The notes under the pieces are model-generated. The model was not told where the DNA came from and ran no database searches. It worked only from the letters and a program-made list of their open reading frames with translations. 64,000 bases of DNA, taken from NCBI GenBank assembly GCA_032690845.1, contig CM064433.1, positions 41,662,658-41,726,657 of the forward strand, in the 5' to 3' direction. This document shows, piece by piece, positions 12,201 to 24,296 of this stretch (its first letter is position 1; the number at the start of each line of letters is the position of its first letter). This DNA comes from Eleusine coracana subsp. coracana. Taxonomy: Eukaryota; Streptophyta; Magnoliopsida; Poales; Poaceae. Position numbers and translations under genes: made by a program.

Positions 12201-13957
12201 AGTCGCCTGAAAGCTTTGAGACGATGCTTTGTTCCTTTGTGTTTTGATTTTTTTATAGTTATTTTTGTATAATAATTAGAACATAGAATCTATGGCTCAA
12301 GACTCACGGTCACCGGCAAAGAATTCAGGCGATCTGATAAACTTGCTTTCAGCGTGGCCCATGCGGTCGAGGAGGGAGTAGCCCCTTAACCCTAAATGTT
12401 AACATGTGCATGCCAGTGGCCAGCCGCGCTCCTACAGAGTAGAGCAGGAGTGGCGCCACAATCAGCGCAGAGGATGCTGACATGGTGTTGTGATGCCAGA
12501 GTCGATGGAAGGCCTGAGTTGCTTGGTGGACACATAGTTCCTGTAGGTGTAGCCAGCGAAAAGGGAGAAGTATTTTTATTTATATGTCACATATTTATAC
12601 GCAGGCTTGCATACGTTGGCTGGAAGTCCACAAGCGACCGGTGTTTGGCTTGAGCTCTCTCCAATTCGAACTCAACATGGTACCGCAACTCAGAACTTCC
12701 TGAAACAATGTTTGTTTATTATAAAATCTGTTGGGGCTAGTGGTCTTTTGTTGTTCCAATTATTTGATTACTAATAATGGGGCTAGAATTGGTCATGAGT
12801 TGATTTCGATGTTTCAGTACCTGGCTGCTCAGCTGGGATTCTCGAAGAAGCTAGACAGCACGAAGACTACAAAACACTTGGTCGACAGCTAGGGGCTTGG
12901 ATTGACAGCTACTGGAAGAACTCAACACAAGGGGGATAATAACACGAGGACCACTGGAAGGACTCAGAAGCTCTTGCTAATATGATCTCCATGTTTTCCG
13001 CATACCTTCCAAGCCCAAGTGTGTTTACATCCCAAACAGGTATCTAACTATCCGTTTGTTCCGTATCTGTAGTCTTTAGGCACCTTTTGTCCGGGCCCCT
13101 CAGTTTGTCTCGTGGCCCATGGACACGGTTTTTATGGTCTGCTCAATTTATAGTCCATGTTTTCCTTGTACTGTTGTCTAAATTTGAACCGCTTTACTGA
13201 TTGATATGAAAATATGGGACCATGCTGACGGTATCGGGCCAATCTTTTCGGCAGAAAAATCATAATGAGGTTCGATGCTGGTCTACCACGAGGATAGAAA
13301 AATAATTGCGTGGTTGTAACTATGAACATAGGCTCCATAGAAAAACGTTAGTTAATCTATAATACGTGAATACTTGATGAAGAAAGTCTATTATTGGACA
13401 TAGTCTACCACGAGGATAGAAAAATAAGCTACCACGAGGTTCTATGAGCACAAGTCATTTGTTCGGGGAATCTCATTTAGACATCCAGCAGTAGTTCTGC
13501 CGAACATTTAATTCATCAATATTTTATTTTTTAAAGGAAATATGAGTGGCTGCTTACACTACAGAGTAGCAGATAGAAGAAATAATAATATCTACTTGTA
13601 CTTTCAAGAAAAGCTCAGGTCTTAATGAATGTTGCAGTAGTAGGTTCTATAACTGAGTTACACTGGAATCCTCTTCTGACTTTTTTTCAATCCTGCTGAT
13701 AAGCAGGATGATGAGTCTATGAGAAAAATATTTCTTCTCGAATGAAAAATGTCTTTTCATGACATCCAAGAATTAGTCCAATGTGCTTGTATTCAAGATT
13801 TTAAGATGGTGGAGTACTGCTGCTGATTAAGCAAAGTCAGATGTCTTTATTTTTCTCCATGGCACAAGTGTCGTAATTCAGGCACAACGTGTCAAAGCAA
13901 ATAACTAATATGACTGTAACAAGCAATGTAAGAAGTACATTGATTTATTACAAAATT
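12201..13957. other. Noncoding stretch with one inverted cassette copy
   Basis: No gene recognised. A reading frame at 12396-12653 has no motif I know. The cassette copy at 13000-13165 is in the opposite orientation to the other five. Confidence 0.45.
13000..13165 (+). repeat. Conserved promoter-like cassette, copy 3 of 6 (inverted)
   Basis: Plus-strand CCTTCCAAGCCCAAGTGTG, GTTTACATCCCA, a GTATCTGTAG box, CGTGGCCCATGG and GCTCAATTTATAG follow the same order as the minus-strand copies. The TATA-like core is less good here. Confidence 0.5.
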
Positions 13958-14444
13958 TTAGGAGGCACCAAACCCGCAAAGGTCATCCCGATCGCCTTTC
14001 AACTCAGCATTGAAGTCACAGCGGAGGATGAGGCGGTCCTCGTCATCGAGCAGAACAGGTCTACCATGCCAGACCCCACCCATGCAACGATCCGGGATAT
14101 CTGTACAAGTGCAGCCCGACGGCAGAGCTGCATGTTGGGTTACCATCACGGCCGAGGATGCTGATGTGGTAGGTGGTGGAGATAGCCCTACTAGAGTAGG
14201 AGGAGATCGATGCACAGAACACACCATTGTTGTAGCCCGTGCTTTGGGAAAGCAGAAGAGCCTCCACTTGATTCCACTAGCGGGGAACTTGCCCGTGCAG
14301 ATAGATGTGCTGGCCAGCGAAGTCCATGCTGTCGAAAAGTGAGTAACCGTGGATGCGGAACAGATGCACACCAGTCGCCTGCCGTGGTGGGGCGGGGAAG
14401 CAGGAGAGCGCCTGCAGTGCGCTACGAAGAGGCGGCACGTTCAT
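13958..14444 (-). pseudogene. MATH-domain gene, frameshifted
   Basis: MATH (meprin and TRAF homology) domains bind substrate proteins. In plant BPM proteins they recruit targets to cullin-3 ubiquitin ligases through a BTB domain. Translating from the ATG at 14444, the frame reaches HLFRIHGYS, typical of the first MATH strand, and then hits a stop after about 55 codons. KWRLFCFP continues in a second frame, TYHISILGRDGNP in a third, and DDEDRLILRCDF, typical of the last MATH strand, follows before the stop at 13958. At least two frameshifts are needed, so it is a pseudogene. No BTB domain follows. A LINE sits 53 bp upstream of the start codon and may have separated the gene from its promoter. 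Confidence 0.75.
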
Positions 14445-14683
14445 AGTAGAGGTGGATGAGAAGGTCTTTGCAGCCAGAGACGAAGCATGAATTATTATTT
14501 TTTAGATAATGGAAAAAAGTTCCGGCTTTTTGCAAGAGCTTGCATACAACCTTTGTCTCTTATTACAGCATTATGCGCACTTGGCGCAACTTAAAAAAAA
14601 AAAGAAATAGCAGCAAAGTCTATAGCCTCTTTGCCTCTTATTATAGCATTAAGCTCACTAGGCGCCTCTCAAAAAAAAAGGAA

Positions 14684-17600
14684 CTAGATGCAAAGCCTAT
14701 GCCAACCATCCTTTGCAAAAATGCTCATAGCGACCACCTCCAGCAAATGGCATGCTGTTACAAACTTGTCCCTGTGGATCTCTTTTTGCAAGAGTCTCCA
14801 ATGGCGAAGCCAGTACGTCATCCTGAAAATAGTCTGCAAAAGAGAGATAGTTGGTTTTTTGTTAAACACAAGATTGTTTCGGCAGAGCCAAATTGACCAA
14901 AACATGGCTGCCACACCAACAATTATCATACGTTTTTCATTCCCTCCCCTAGATCTTAGCTAATTCCCAACCATGTGTTGAGTATCATGAGGCTTGGAAA
15001 TACCAATGGCAATGGAAACAATTCGCCATAAATTCTGAGCTAAATGACATTGGAAGAAAAGATGGTGTATTGTTTCATTCGAATTGCAGAAACAACATTT
15101 TTGAGAACCTTTCCATCTTTTCTTAGCAAGGTTATCCTTCGTCAATATAACTCCTTTGCGAAAGTACCATAAGAAAATTTTAATCTTCAGAGGGAGTTTA
15201 ATTTTCCACAGGTGACGCAAACTAGATTTCTCCTGGAGTAACATGGCTTGGTACATGGAATAGACTGAGAATATGCCATTTTCATGTAAGTTCCATTTAA
15301 AAGTATCTAACTCATCAGTAAGAGTAATGTTACTTAGCTTTAGCATCATATTGTTCCATTCTACTAGTTTGATATCTATGATGGGTCTCCTAAAGGAGAG
15401 GTTTAGCTGGGAGGAATGTAAGGCTTCTTGAACAGTGATGTTTTTCCATCTTGCTATCCTGTACAAATTTGGAAATTGGGCACTTAACGGTATATTATCT
15501 AGCCAAGTGTCATTCCAGAATCGTACCTAGCTTCCATCTTTGATTTGGAAAGAACCCCATTTGAAGAATTCATCTCTGGCTTTCAAAAGCCCTGTCCAGA
15601 AATGAGAGTCATCTGGTTTCCTTTGAATTTGGGAAAGAGGTTTATCCAAGCAATACTTGTTCCTAAGTAATCGCTGTCAAACTCCATCTTCATTTAGAAG
15701 TCTGAAAAGCCATTTGCTTAGAAGGCAAATGTTTTTCACACGAAGATTCATTATCCCAAGGCCTCCTTGGTCTTTAGGTTGACATAGAATTTCCCATTTG
15801 GCAAGGTGGTATTTTCTCTTATGTCCTTCTCCTTCCTAGAAGAATTTGGAGCGGATGGTGTCTAATTTATGAAGGACTCATTCCGGAATCTCGAAGAAGG
15901 ACATCATAAACACAGGGAGGTTGCTAAGGATAGCATTTACTAGAATTAGTTGTTCTGCTAAAGACATCAACTTTCCTTTCCACTTGTTGAGGTTTTTTTC
16001 AAACCTCTCTATAACATCCCCCCATTCACTATTTCTATGTTTTTGGTGAGTCATAGGGATGCCTAGGTATTTGAAAGGAAGTTTACCTAGCTTGCATCGA
16101 AAAAGAGTAACATACAGATCTTCATAATTTCTTGCTTCACCAAAGCAGAATAGTTCACTTTTTTCAAAGTTCATTTTTAGGCCTGAGAGTTGTTCAAACA
16201 CACAAAGAAGAAGTTTCATATTCACCGCTTTTTGAGTGTCATGATCCATGAAAATGATGGTGTCATCAGCGTATTGGAGAATAGATAAACCATCATCTAC
16301 TAGATCAGGTACAACCCCGTTGATTTGGCCATCCTCCTTGGCCCTTACAATTAGTATTGCTAACATATCAGTCAGCCACCAAATTGAAAAGAATAGGGGA
16401 CAGGGGATCACCCTGCCGTAGATCTTTGTAAGTTCGGAAAAAAGGGCCAATATCATCATTTGCTTTAATCCCCACATGGCCACCGGATACAAAGTTATGG
16501 ATCCAGCTACACCATGTTTCGCAGAATCCTTTCATCCTCATGGTCTGTTGGAGGAAAGACCATTTCACTTTACCGTAGGCCTTTTCAAAATCAAGTTTGA
16601 GTATTACTCCGTTTTTATGCCTACGGTGCATTTCATGAATGGTTTCATGCACTGTTATCACACCTTCCATTATGTGTCTACCAGTCATGAAGGCAGTCTG
16701 AGACTGTCTGACTATTTTATTTGTTACCAGCCCAATTCTATTGGTGATAGTTTTAGTCAGAATTTTAAAGCTGACATTAAGCAAGCATATTGGGCGGTAA
16801 TCCTGTATCCTTGATGCATCATCTTTTTTTTGGTATTAAAGTAATAGTTCCAAAATTGAGGCTATGCACAAGTAATCGAGTATCGTGAAATTCTTTAAAG
16901 AGTGCCAGTAAGTCATCTTTTATCACTTCCCAGAATACTTGATAGAATTCAGCTGAGAAACCATCGGGTCCTGGCGCTTTATTGTGTTCCATTTGGAAAA
17001 TTGCTTTCTTGACCTCCTCGATCTCAAAAGGGGCTATTAGAATTTCATTTTCCTCGGATGTCACTTGCGGTATGTCAGAGAACCTGGATTCATCTAAGGA
17101 TATAGTATTCTCCTCTGACTTTCCAAAGAGACCTTTGTAATATCTGGTTATATACTTCTTTAAATTGGCCTCTCCCACAATTACACCCTCACCCGAGTCT
17201 AACTGAAATATTCTGGTTTTCCTATATTTCCCATTGGCCACAAGATGAAAATATTGAGTATTATTATCTCCTTCCAGGAACTCTTTCACCTTTGCCCTTT
17301 GGTACCATTTGAGTTCTTCCTCACGTAGCATGTGAGCAAGTCTATCATTAAGGTAGTGTTTGAGAGCTATTTCATTTGGCGTTAGAGTATAATTCTCTTC
17401 CTTCTTGTCTAGTTCATCAATCAGTGAGATCAATTTCTTCTTTTCCCTCTTAAGGGAGCCGGATGTGTTTTTTGCCCACCCGCGTAAGTATTGACGGAGG
17501 GCTCTAATTTTGTTCTGCCAAATTTCAATGGCTGTATGACCACCATGGTCCTGCTGCCATAAGTTCGCCACCATTACAAAGAAACCATCTCGGATTAGCC

Positions 17601-18240
17601 AACCCAGTTCAAATTTTGAATTGGTAATGGCCTCCTATGTTTCCTGTCCTGGTATTGAGCAATAGTGGGGTATGATCCAACTTGCCTCATTCTAAAGCAT
17701 TAACCGTGACCTTAAGAAATCTAGATTCCCATTCGGTGGTCATAAAGACGCGATCAAGTTTCTCCAAAGTTGGTGGGTCCCTATCATTAACCCAAGTATA
17801 TTGCCAGCCTGTCAACTCAATCTCTCGTAGCTCTAATGTGTCAATAATAGAATTAAAGTGTGTAGGCCATCGAGAGCAGAAGTTGTCATTACTTTTGTCC
17901 TTAGGGTATCTCATGATGTTGAAATCACCTCCTATGATCATTGGGTGGGTTTCGGTGCTACAAATATGAGCAAACTCAGTGAGGAATTGAGTTTTGTACT
18001 CCTCTTGTGCGGGCCCGTATACAGCATAGAGGGCCCAAGTAAATCCATCTTCTTTATTTCGACGGAGAAATTTTGAGTAAAAATCCCCTTGATCTATGGC
18101 TCCCACGTCAAAAGTCTATAAGTTCACCCCAAGAATTATTCCACCGGATCTGCCTCTTGGCGGCATAGTATGCCAAAGGTAGTCCTTGCCAGCAGCGAGA
18201 TGGTTAAGGAAAGAATGATTAAGGGTGTAGTCTAGAGCAT
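14684..18240 (-). pseudogene. LINE ORF2 (endonuclease, reverse transcriptase, zf-RVT), degenerate
   Basis: ORF2 supplies the endonuclease that nicks the target and the reverse transcriptase that copies LINE RNA there. Endonuclease/exonuclease/phosphatase sequence is at 18240-17687 (GRSGGIILGVNL, IIGGDFNIMR, LDRVFMT), with an in-frame stop at 18116. Reverse transcriptase follows in three frames: NKAPGPDGFSAEFYQ near 16960, LRQGDPLSPILFNL near 16400, and the catalytic QYADDTIIF near 16280. KLDFEKAYGKV has Gly where Asp is usual. zf-RVT sequence is at 15466-14960 (WKIKLPLKIKIFLWY, CCFC...HHLFFQC), and a C-terminal part (IWLCRNNLVFNKKP) continues to 14684. Several frameshifts and stops rule out a functional product. 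Confidence 0.85.
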
Positions 18241-21200
18241 CGGCATAAACCTCCCTATTCCCAGTAGAATCAATAGAGGGAGAATATGAGTTGTTTTTGG
18301 AGGCTTTACAAGATAATCTAAGTTTTTCAGATTGTTTGAGAGAATTAATAGAACTCAAAACATTATTATCAAGTCTACCCAATGAAACCCCAATATTACT
18401 AGTCTGGGCTCTAATTTGCTTTGAAGGTAAAGAAATAAAAGATTCATTACCTTTGTCCAGATTTCTTTTTGCCGCTAGTTTCTGTGCCTTGATCATCATC
18501 TCTTCATCGTCCTTCTTGCGCAAGTTCCGTTTTTGGTCCAACGCAGGTCCAGGCACCATGTACACCGAGCCCTTGCGGTCGAGAGCTGCCGTCACTTGCG
18601 CGATAATTCCCCCTCTCCTATGAGAAAGAACTAAGAGAGAATCCGCCATAGCCTTGTTGGTCTTGTTTGCTCGCACACCATTCTTTTTGCATATCTCCTG
18701 CAGAATACAACGTGGAAGGGAATGGAAATCAAAGTCCTCAGCAACATCAAGCTTTTTACCTTCCTCATCATCCTGGGACCAAAACGTTGAATGCCACAGA
18801 ATTGGAAGAGAAGCCGTCCTGCGCATTGGAGATGCCCGGGGTGGTGAATTAGGTTGTGGAGCAAGTGGTCCAAAAGAGAATCCAGCAGCGCGCCCAGCCC
18901 CTGAGCCTGTTGTGTTCCTGAAGACTGCGGTTCCACATCCAGTAGTGAATTTGCAGAACCCACAGGGACATGAACCATGTGCAACCTTCCGGTCATATCC
19001 TCCGGACTGGCCTGTTTCTCCGACATTTCCTGTGAGAGGCCGTGCAAGGGCAGTTCAGTTGAATTCTCCTCGACCACCTCAGACGCCATCTTCTCCACTC
19101 CGCTCGAGACCGGTGTAAACTCTATTTCCAGCATAGCCCCCGCCAGTTGTTGAGCATGGGCTGGCGCGAGCGGTGAGGGATTTGCCTTGAGCGCCTCCAC
19201 TGTAGCAGGGGAAGTGCAGGTTGGCTCAGGCAACCCAGAATGAACATTAGTACCCATGTTTTCATCCACAGAGTGAGTCTCCGAATCAGTTTCATCAGCC
19301 ACCAGCTCATTCTTATCAAAAGAAACAATAACAGGAGTCCCATCGTCCTCTTCTGCTACTACCTTCGCGGCGATCTCGTCTATGATATCAAAAGCCGCTT
19401 TATCAATTGCTTCCTGGACCATGCTCCGAATTTTTTCTTCATCAGCAGCCTGATCGTTGTGTTCACAAGAAGGAGTATTGCTTGGAGGGGCATCTTCAGC
19501 TTTGTCATTGGCTTCTTGCATCATGTCTGTGTCCGTTGCATTTGGTTTCTTCATGCCCCCCACATCATCCATGAGCTCGTCATCATCCAAATTGTCATCT
19601 CCCTTCTTCTGAAAAGGGACATAGGTTCCATCCTTGCAAACCTTATCTACCTTAAAGAAAATATCGTACACACCTTCACCCACAACGATGTCCGTAGTAT
19701 CCGGAATGGTGTTGACGTCCATGACACCCACAAGAATGCGGACCACTCTCATCCTTTTCATGTACTTCATATCCACCTTGAGCGTGGTCCCTAGGATTGT
19801 TCCCACCGCCCAATGTGGAAGGAAGGACCTGATCTCATACGGCACCCCGTAAACGTTGATCCATGCTTTCTTTAAGTATCGGCGTGGTTCAATCCTGTTG
19901 TTGTACAAACCTCATCGCCCCGTAAACGTTGTACAAAATCATAATGCCTTCCCCATCTGCGGTGTGCACAAACCTCATCGCCACCATTCTTTGCAATTCT
20001 ACCTTGCTCGGAAACGGCACTAGGAAGCCATCCCCGTTTTGTTGTACCGACCAAGTCAATTTGATTGGGATGAGCCTTTCCAATTCAGATTTGATCATAT
20101 CAGCCATAATGGTCCCCTGCTTGATGGTAATATGGGCAGTAGATGATTCCTTTTTGGGTGCCTTGCTTCCTGCACCATCGAAAGGAATTTGGAAGAAACC
20201 AAGATCACCCGCGAATCCGCAGAAATTGCTGAAGGTTTTGGGCCAAGGTAAATTGGGCAATACGATGTCAGGTGTTCTGCTTCACAGACCTCGCAGCAGA
20301 GATCCTCACGGGGTTTCTTCTTTTCAGTATTGTCTGACTCCCCAAGGGTAGAGGCCTCTGCCAGTCTCTTCTTGCCCAGATCTTCCACATTTGAGGAACC
20401 TCCCGTGTGAATTTGTCCACGACCATGGCCACCACGCCCGCGTCTACCGTCCTCAGTGCCACGCCCTCTTTTACCATCTGCCTGCCCGCGTCCCCCACCG
20501 GACGGACCACGGCCTCCCGTGGTGTGACCAGCTGGCCTGCCACGACCTCCGAAGCCACCACGACATCACAGAGTCGAACGATCGTGATTAGGGGCATACG
20601 AACCCCCCGCCGATTTCACCTTATCAAACTTGCCAGCATCATTGCCTCCGCCGCCTGCCATGACAACCTGCGCGTAGGTGCGTTGGGTGGGATGGTGTTC
20701 ACGATAGCGGCGGCTGAGCAAAACTGAGACAGCACGATGCCCTACTTGGCTTGCCCCTTTGGACTTGGGCCTAACCAGGTTTGGCCCAACCGGACCGTCT
20801 TTTTTGAAATCAAAACCGAGCCGTAATTTCGGATCATGGCTGTCCTCTGCGCTACTCGTCGGCGGTGATGTCTCTGGCGGACTTTTGGAAACAGAAAGTA
20901 TGAAATTCGCCGGGAGAAAATCACCTAGAGTGCACGACGGCGACTTCCTTGGCTTCGGCAAAGGTCCAGACCACGGCCTCACCCTGGAAATATTTTCTCT
21001 TTTTGGTGAAGTTGCCTTGTTTGATGAAGCACGATCCGGACTCCGTGACGGAGTAGGAGTCATCGAAGGTTGTAGGATTCCTTCAAGTTCATCCTTGGAA
21101 TAGCCAGCCTCGATTGCCTCTATGTAGAGAAGATTGCTTTTCACGGGAGTACCGATCCGCCTAGCTCTCTGCTCCCCGACAAGAGGTTGCCGACGGGCCT

Positions 21201-21324
21201 GCTCGAAGGCTGATCCGAATACCTCGGCGATATGCTCTGTATCCCATCGTTCCCTTGCCTTCCTCTTCAACTCTTCATCCTCCTGGCGAAGGAGATCCCG
21301 ACAACGTCTAGCAGCATGCAGCAC
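18120..21324 (-). pseudogene. LINE ORF1 (RNA-binding, DUF4283 and zinc knuckle), degenerate
   Basis: ORF1 proteins of plant L1 elements bind the LINE RNA to form the retrotransposition particle. The N-terminal part (21324-20566) is charged and ends with RTYAQVVM, a motif common before DUF4283 in grass LINE ORF1. A Cys-rich CCEVCEAEHLTSYCP at about 20300 fits a zinc knuckle. DUF4283-like sequence follows at 20260-19889, including GDGFLVPFPSK. The segment 19908-18631 (INVYGVPYEIRSFLPHW) continues it and runs into an acidic tail. The reading frame changes at least four times. The C-terminal piece, in frame at 18826, runs directly into endonuclease-like sequence (PRGRSGGIILGVNL), which suggests an internal deletion across the ORF1/ORF2 junction. 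Confidence 0.75.
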
Positions 21325-21476
21325 TTCCGTCCAACAGATGCGAACCCTTGCTGTCAGGATCCTGGATGCGGCGCCGAGGTTGACCCTTACTGTCGTATCC
21401 CATCATTCCCTTGCATAAATTATTTCGTGCACACGTATATTGTTTAGGCAGCAGATGAAGATGGACATTTGCCCAC

Positions 21477-21812
21477 CACTAGAATCCGGCTCTTTGCCGA
21501 GTATCAAGACACTCAACAACGGTCTAAATACACGGCAAAGAGCACACGGCAAAAAACTGTTGGCGATACACTCAACAAAGATCACACTCGGCAAAACGTA
21601 AATCGCAAAAAAAAACCCAAAAAAAATTGCAAGTCATGATATTTTTCATGTGCTACGAGCTAAGTGCAGTCGGTAAGATTCGAACCGGCGACCTCCCCTT
21701 CGCGCGAGTAGCCCCTATCACTGCACCATACTGTCACTTGAGTCTAGACTCTATTTTCAATCTTCTAATATTTTTCTTTGCCGAGTGTCAAAAATAATAT
21801 TGACAGATCAGA
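21477..21812. mobile_element. CACTA element fragment containing a tRNA-like module
   Basis: The left end is CACTAGAATCCGG, followed by CTCTTTGCCGAGT-type subterminal repeats, a tRNA-like module (21664-21731) and one more TTTGCCGAGTGTC motif near 21780. It aligns in order with the complete element at 35240-36322. No right terminus is found, so it is truncated at about 21812. Confidence 0.7.
21664..21731 (-). repeat. tRNA-like module inside CACTA element (copy 1 of 3)
   Basis: The minus strand reads ATGGTGCAGTGATAGGGG (A-box-like), then a CTACTCGCGCGAAGGG segment in the anticodon-arm position, then GGTTCGAATCTT (B-box-like). Arm pairing is imperfect, so this is a tRNA-derived sequence rather than a tRNA gene. 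Confidence 0.6.
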
Positions 21813-22565
21813 GGGGGTGGGGTCCAGCATGGCAGGGCTTGTCACCCGCAACTGACAAAATCGGCGGAGCGTGTTTCCTGTACAACGAGGACTACCCCAT
21901 AATCCAGTGCGACGAGGAAGGATAGTCCGGTGCAGCCTACTGTGGAGACATGGTCATGGCAGACGAAAACGAAGACATGTGAAACCAGTGGTGAAGAGAG
22001 GCTGTGCGTACGGCCTAAAGATGCCCAATGACTGAGCTCGAGGTTGGCGACTATCAGCTTGCTGAAGACCATGAGCGTCAACTGAGTCATATTAGTGCAC
22101 AGAACGATGATGAGGATGCAGCAGCTAGTGCCACACTGGATGGAGTTGTACCTAGGACGGCACTTATGTTGTCCGTATGTCATATAAATATTTCTCAATA
22201 GAATGTGACAGTCATCAGGATGAGCTGACTTTTGAATGTGTAGAGGTTTCAGTAACATCAGAAAACATTCACTACTCCCGTACACCGTAAAATGTCATGG
22301 ACAACAAGGGAGACCTGGAGGAGCACAACCACAATGAAGTCCCACAAGTTAATTGCTCCCGAAGTTTACCAAAATATATCTGAATTTTTTATTTGGTTTC
22401 AGCAGGCGTCGATGCAAAACAAATCTGCTTTTTCTATTAATTTTCCGTCGGGTGTCCACATAAATAGGGAAACGATCTTGTTTATGCGTAGTACCCTAGA
22501 ATCCCAGTATAGTAGCAGATATAACATCTACGGGAACCAATCTCGAAAGAGTCGACAGAACCAAC
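21813..22565. other. Noncoding stretch upstream of MATH copy
   Basis: No gene recognised. The part next to the MATH frame (22300-22565) may hold its old promoter and 5' leader. No good TATA box could be assigned. Confidence 0.4.
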
Positions 22566-23129
22566 CCCGACCCAAGTCATGTCATCGCCCTCAGCCCTTG
22601 GAAGGCGTTCGTTTCCATCTCCTCAATCCGCGCCCGGCAGGCGGTGGGCAGTCACCTCTTCCGCATCGACGGCTACTCGAAAATCAACGCGATGGTCCCC
22701 GCCGGCGCATCCATCAGCTCCGGCACGATCCGTGCCGGCGGCCACAAGTGGAAGCTCCACTACTTCCCCAACGGCGTCAGCTCGTTCAGCATATTGCAGC
22801 CCACCGTTTCCGTCTTTCTCTCGCTGGAAGATGGAGGGATGAACAGCAAGGCCATGGCGGGGTTCAAGGTGAGTATCCTCAACCGTGCAGGCGTACCGGC
22901 GTACGGCACGGCCGTGAAGCCGTGCCTATACCAAAGTGTTGGCAGCTATTGGAAGTCGCACGGAGGATGTGCTGAGCTTGTCTCAACTGAGGAGCTTAGG
23001 CGGTCTGCGCCGAAGGTCATTGATGACGACGACTGCCTCAACGTGCACTGTCAGGTCTGTGTGCTCAAGTTGGACTCGGAGTCTGAAACCACGTGGTACA
23101 TACGTCAGGCTCTAGGTAAATTTAGCTAG
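22566..23129 (+). pseudogene. MATH-domain gene lacking an in-frame ATG
   Basis: The frame through 22644-23129 encodes a complete-looking MATH domain: GSHLFRIDGYSKI, GGHKWKLHYFPNG, VSVFLSLEDGG, AGFKVSILNRAGVPAYGT and DDDDCLNVHCQVCVLKL, in the order of the TRAF/MATH beta-sandwich. It stops at 23129 with no BTB domain. The domain frame has no ATG in front of it that I can find; the nearest ATG (22579) is in another frame and the first alternative start is GTG at 22644. The upstream exon or start codon has been lost, or a spliced 5' exon exists. The 3' half and flank are duplicated at 23670-24644. Substrate binding would be the expected role if it were expressed. Confidence 0.7.
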
Positions 23130-23669
23130 CTATCATCTGCGTTCTTACCTGATATGTCTGGCACGAATATCTCTAGTATCAGTTCATGGAGAACCTGACA
23201 ACTCCAGTTATAAAGAATGGAACAAGTTCAGACCGTTTTGGCTATGTGCATTGATTTAATTATTACCTCAAGGGATAGATTAATTACGTTGGATTTTTTT
23301 GATGCTTCAGTCATTCAGTGCCCGAACCGCCGCAGAAAAAAGTAATATATATAATTTTTAATGCCAAATTTTCTTAGCATTCTGTTATGCATTTATCGAT
23401 GAGAACTCACCAGTGAAACAAGGCCCTCCTGCCACTGCGATCTATACACCTTTTGAACCCAAAACCGATAGGATTCACAATGGTTCCAATCTATGGCTAG
23501 TGGCTCATGGGTAGCAAACTTAAAAGGCGAGCCTCCTCGTTGGGATAATAAAGATGATGAAAATTGGCCCGTTGAAATACAACATAGTGTCTACTTGCAC
23601 TCGGATTTCATGCATTTGCTAGTAAGTATCGATGGTTACAAGCAGGCAAATATTTCTGTCCTTTGGTAG
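23130..23669. repeat. 3' flank of MATH copy, duplicated downstream
   Basis: From GTCAGGCTCTAGGTAAATTTAG (about 23103) to the GGTTCCAATCTATGG motif (about 23500) this matches 23946-24290 and 24294-24690 with scattered substitutions. It shows that the neighbouring MATH 3' half was duplicated together with its flank. Confidence 0.7.
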
Positions 23670-23930
23670 ACCAGCATATTTGAGCCGGCCGTCTCCATCG
23701 GTCTCTTGCTGGAAGATGGAGGGCTGAACAGCAAGGCCATGGCGGGGTTCAAGGTGAGTATCCTCAACCGTGCAGGCGTACCGGCGTACGGCACAGCCAT
23801 GAAGCCGTGCCTATACGAAAGTGTTGGCAGCTATTGGAGGTCGCACGGAGGATGTGCTGAGCTTTTCTCCACTGAGGAGCTTAGGCGGTCCGGGCCGAAG
23901 GTCATTGTTGATGACGACGGAGTCTGAAAC
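23670..23930 (+). pseudogene. 5'-truncated MATH copy with internal deletion
   Basis: The frame repeats the second half of the 22566 copy almost exactly (LLEDGGLNSKAMAGFKVSI, GVPAYGTAMKPCLYES, EELRRSGPKVIVDDD). It begins in mid-domain. The last strand is gone: about 50 bp between the Asp run and the GGAGTCTGAAAC motif are missing relative to the parent. It cannot fold as a MATH domain. Confidence 0.8.
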
Positions 23931-23948
23931 TATGTGGTACATACGTCA

Positions 23949-24296
23949 GGCTCTAGCTAAATTTAGCTAGCTATATCTTTGTTGATGTTACCTGATATAT
24001 CATGCACAAATATCTGTAGTATACTCCTAGCGAAAGGAACCTGACATATCCAGTTATAAAGGAAGAAAGCAATTCAGATCGTTATGGCCATGCCTCGATT
24101 TAATGACTTCAAGGGATTGAATAATTACGTTATTTTATTTTGATGCTTCAGTGATTCACTGCCACAACAGCCCTACAAACAAGTAACATATACCATTTTT
24201 CATGGAAGATTTTCTTAGCGTTCTGTTATGTATTTATCGGTGAGAACTCACCGGTGCAACAAGGCCCTCCAGCCAATTTAATGCGACCTATACACT
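23949..24296. repeat. 348-bp tandem duplication, unit 1
   Basis: It starts GGCTCTAGCTAAATTTAG and ends GCGACCTATACACT. The second unit follows with no gap, and I see no base differences between them. It lies in the duplicated 3' flank of the MATH copy. Confidence 0.9.

Larger units (their letters stand above)
14497..21412 (-). mobile_element. L1-type LINE, near full length, degenerate
   Basis: Imperfect 12-bp duplications flank it, GCATGAATTATT at 14485-14496 and GCATAAATTATT at 21413-21424, with one mismatch. The minus-strand 3' end has an A-rich tail (CTAAAAAAT) abutting the left duplication. Order on the minus strand is a GC-rich 5' region, ORF1 (DUF4283, zinc knuckle), ORF2 (endonuclease, reverse transcriptase, zf-RVT) and 3' UTR. 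Both ORFs are broken many times, so the copy is dead. The 3' UTR contains two related units of about 70 bp (14529-14600 and 14605-14680). It is inserted just upstream of the MATH pseudogene. Confidence 0.85.

Noticed and set aside
12396..12653. 85-aa ORF
   Set aside because: No motif, no promoter context and not shared with other copies.
18654..20351. Plus-strand ORFs of 140-184 aa
   Set aside because: Shadows of the minus-strand LINE ORF1.
21664..21731. Functional tRNA gene
   Set aside because: B box and A box are visible, but acceptor and D arms do not pair well and the sequence is embedded in a transposon copy; called tRNA-like only.
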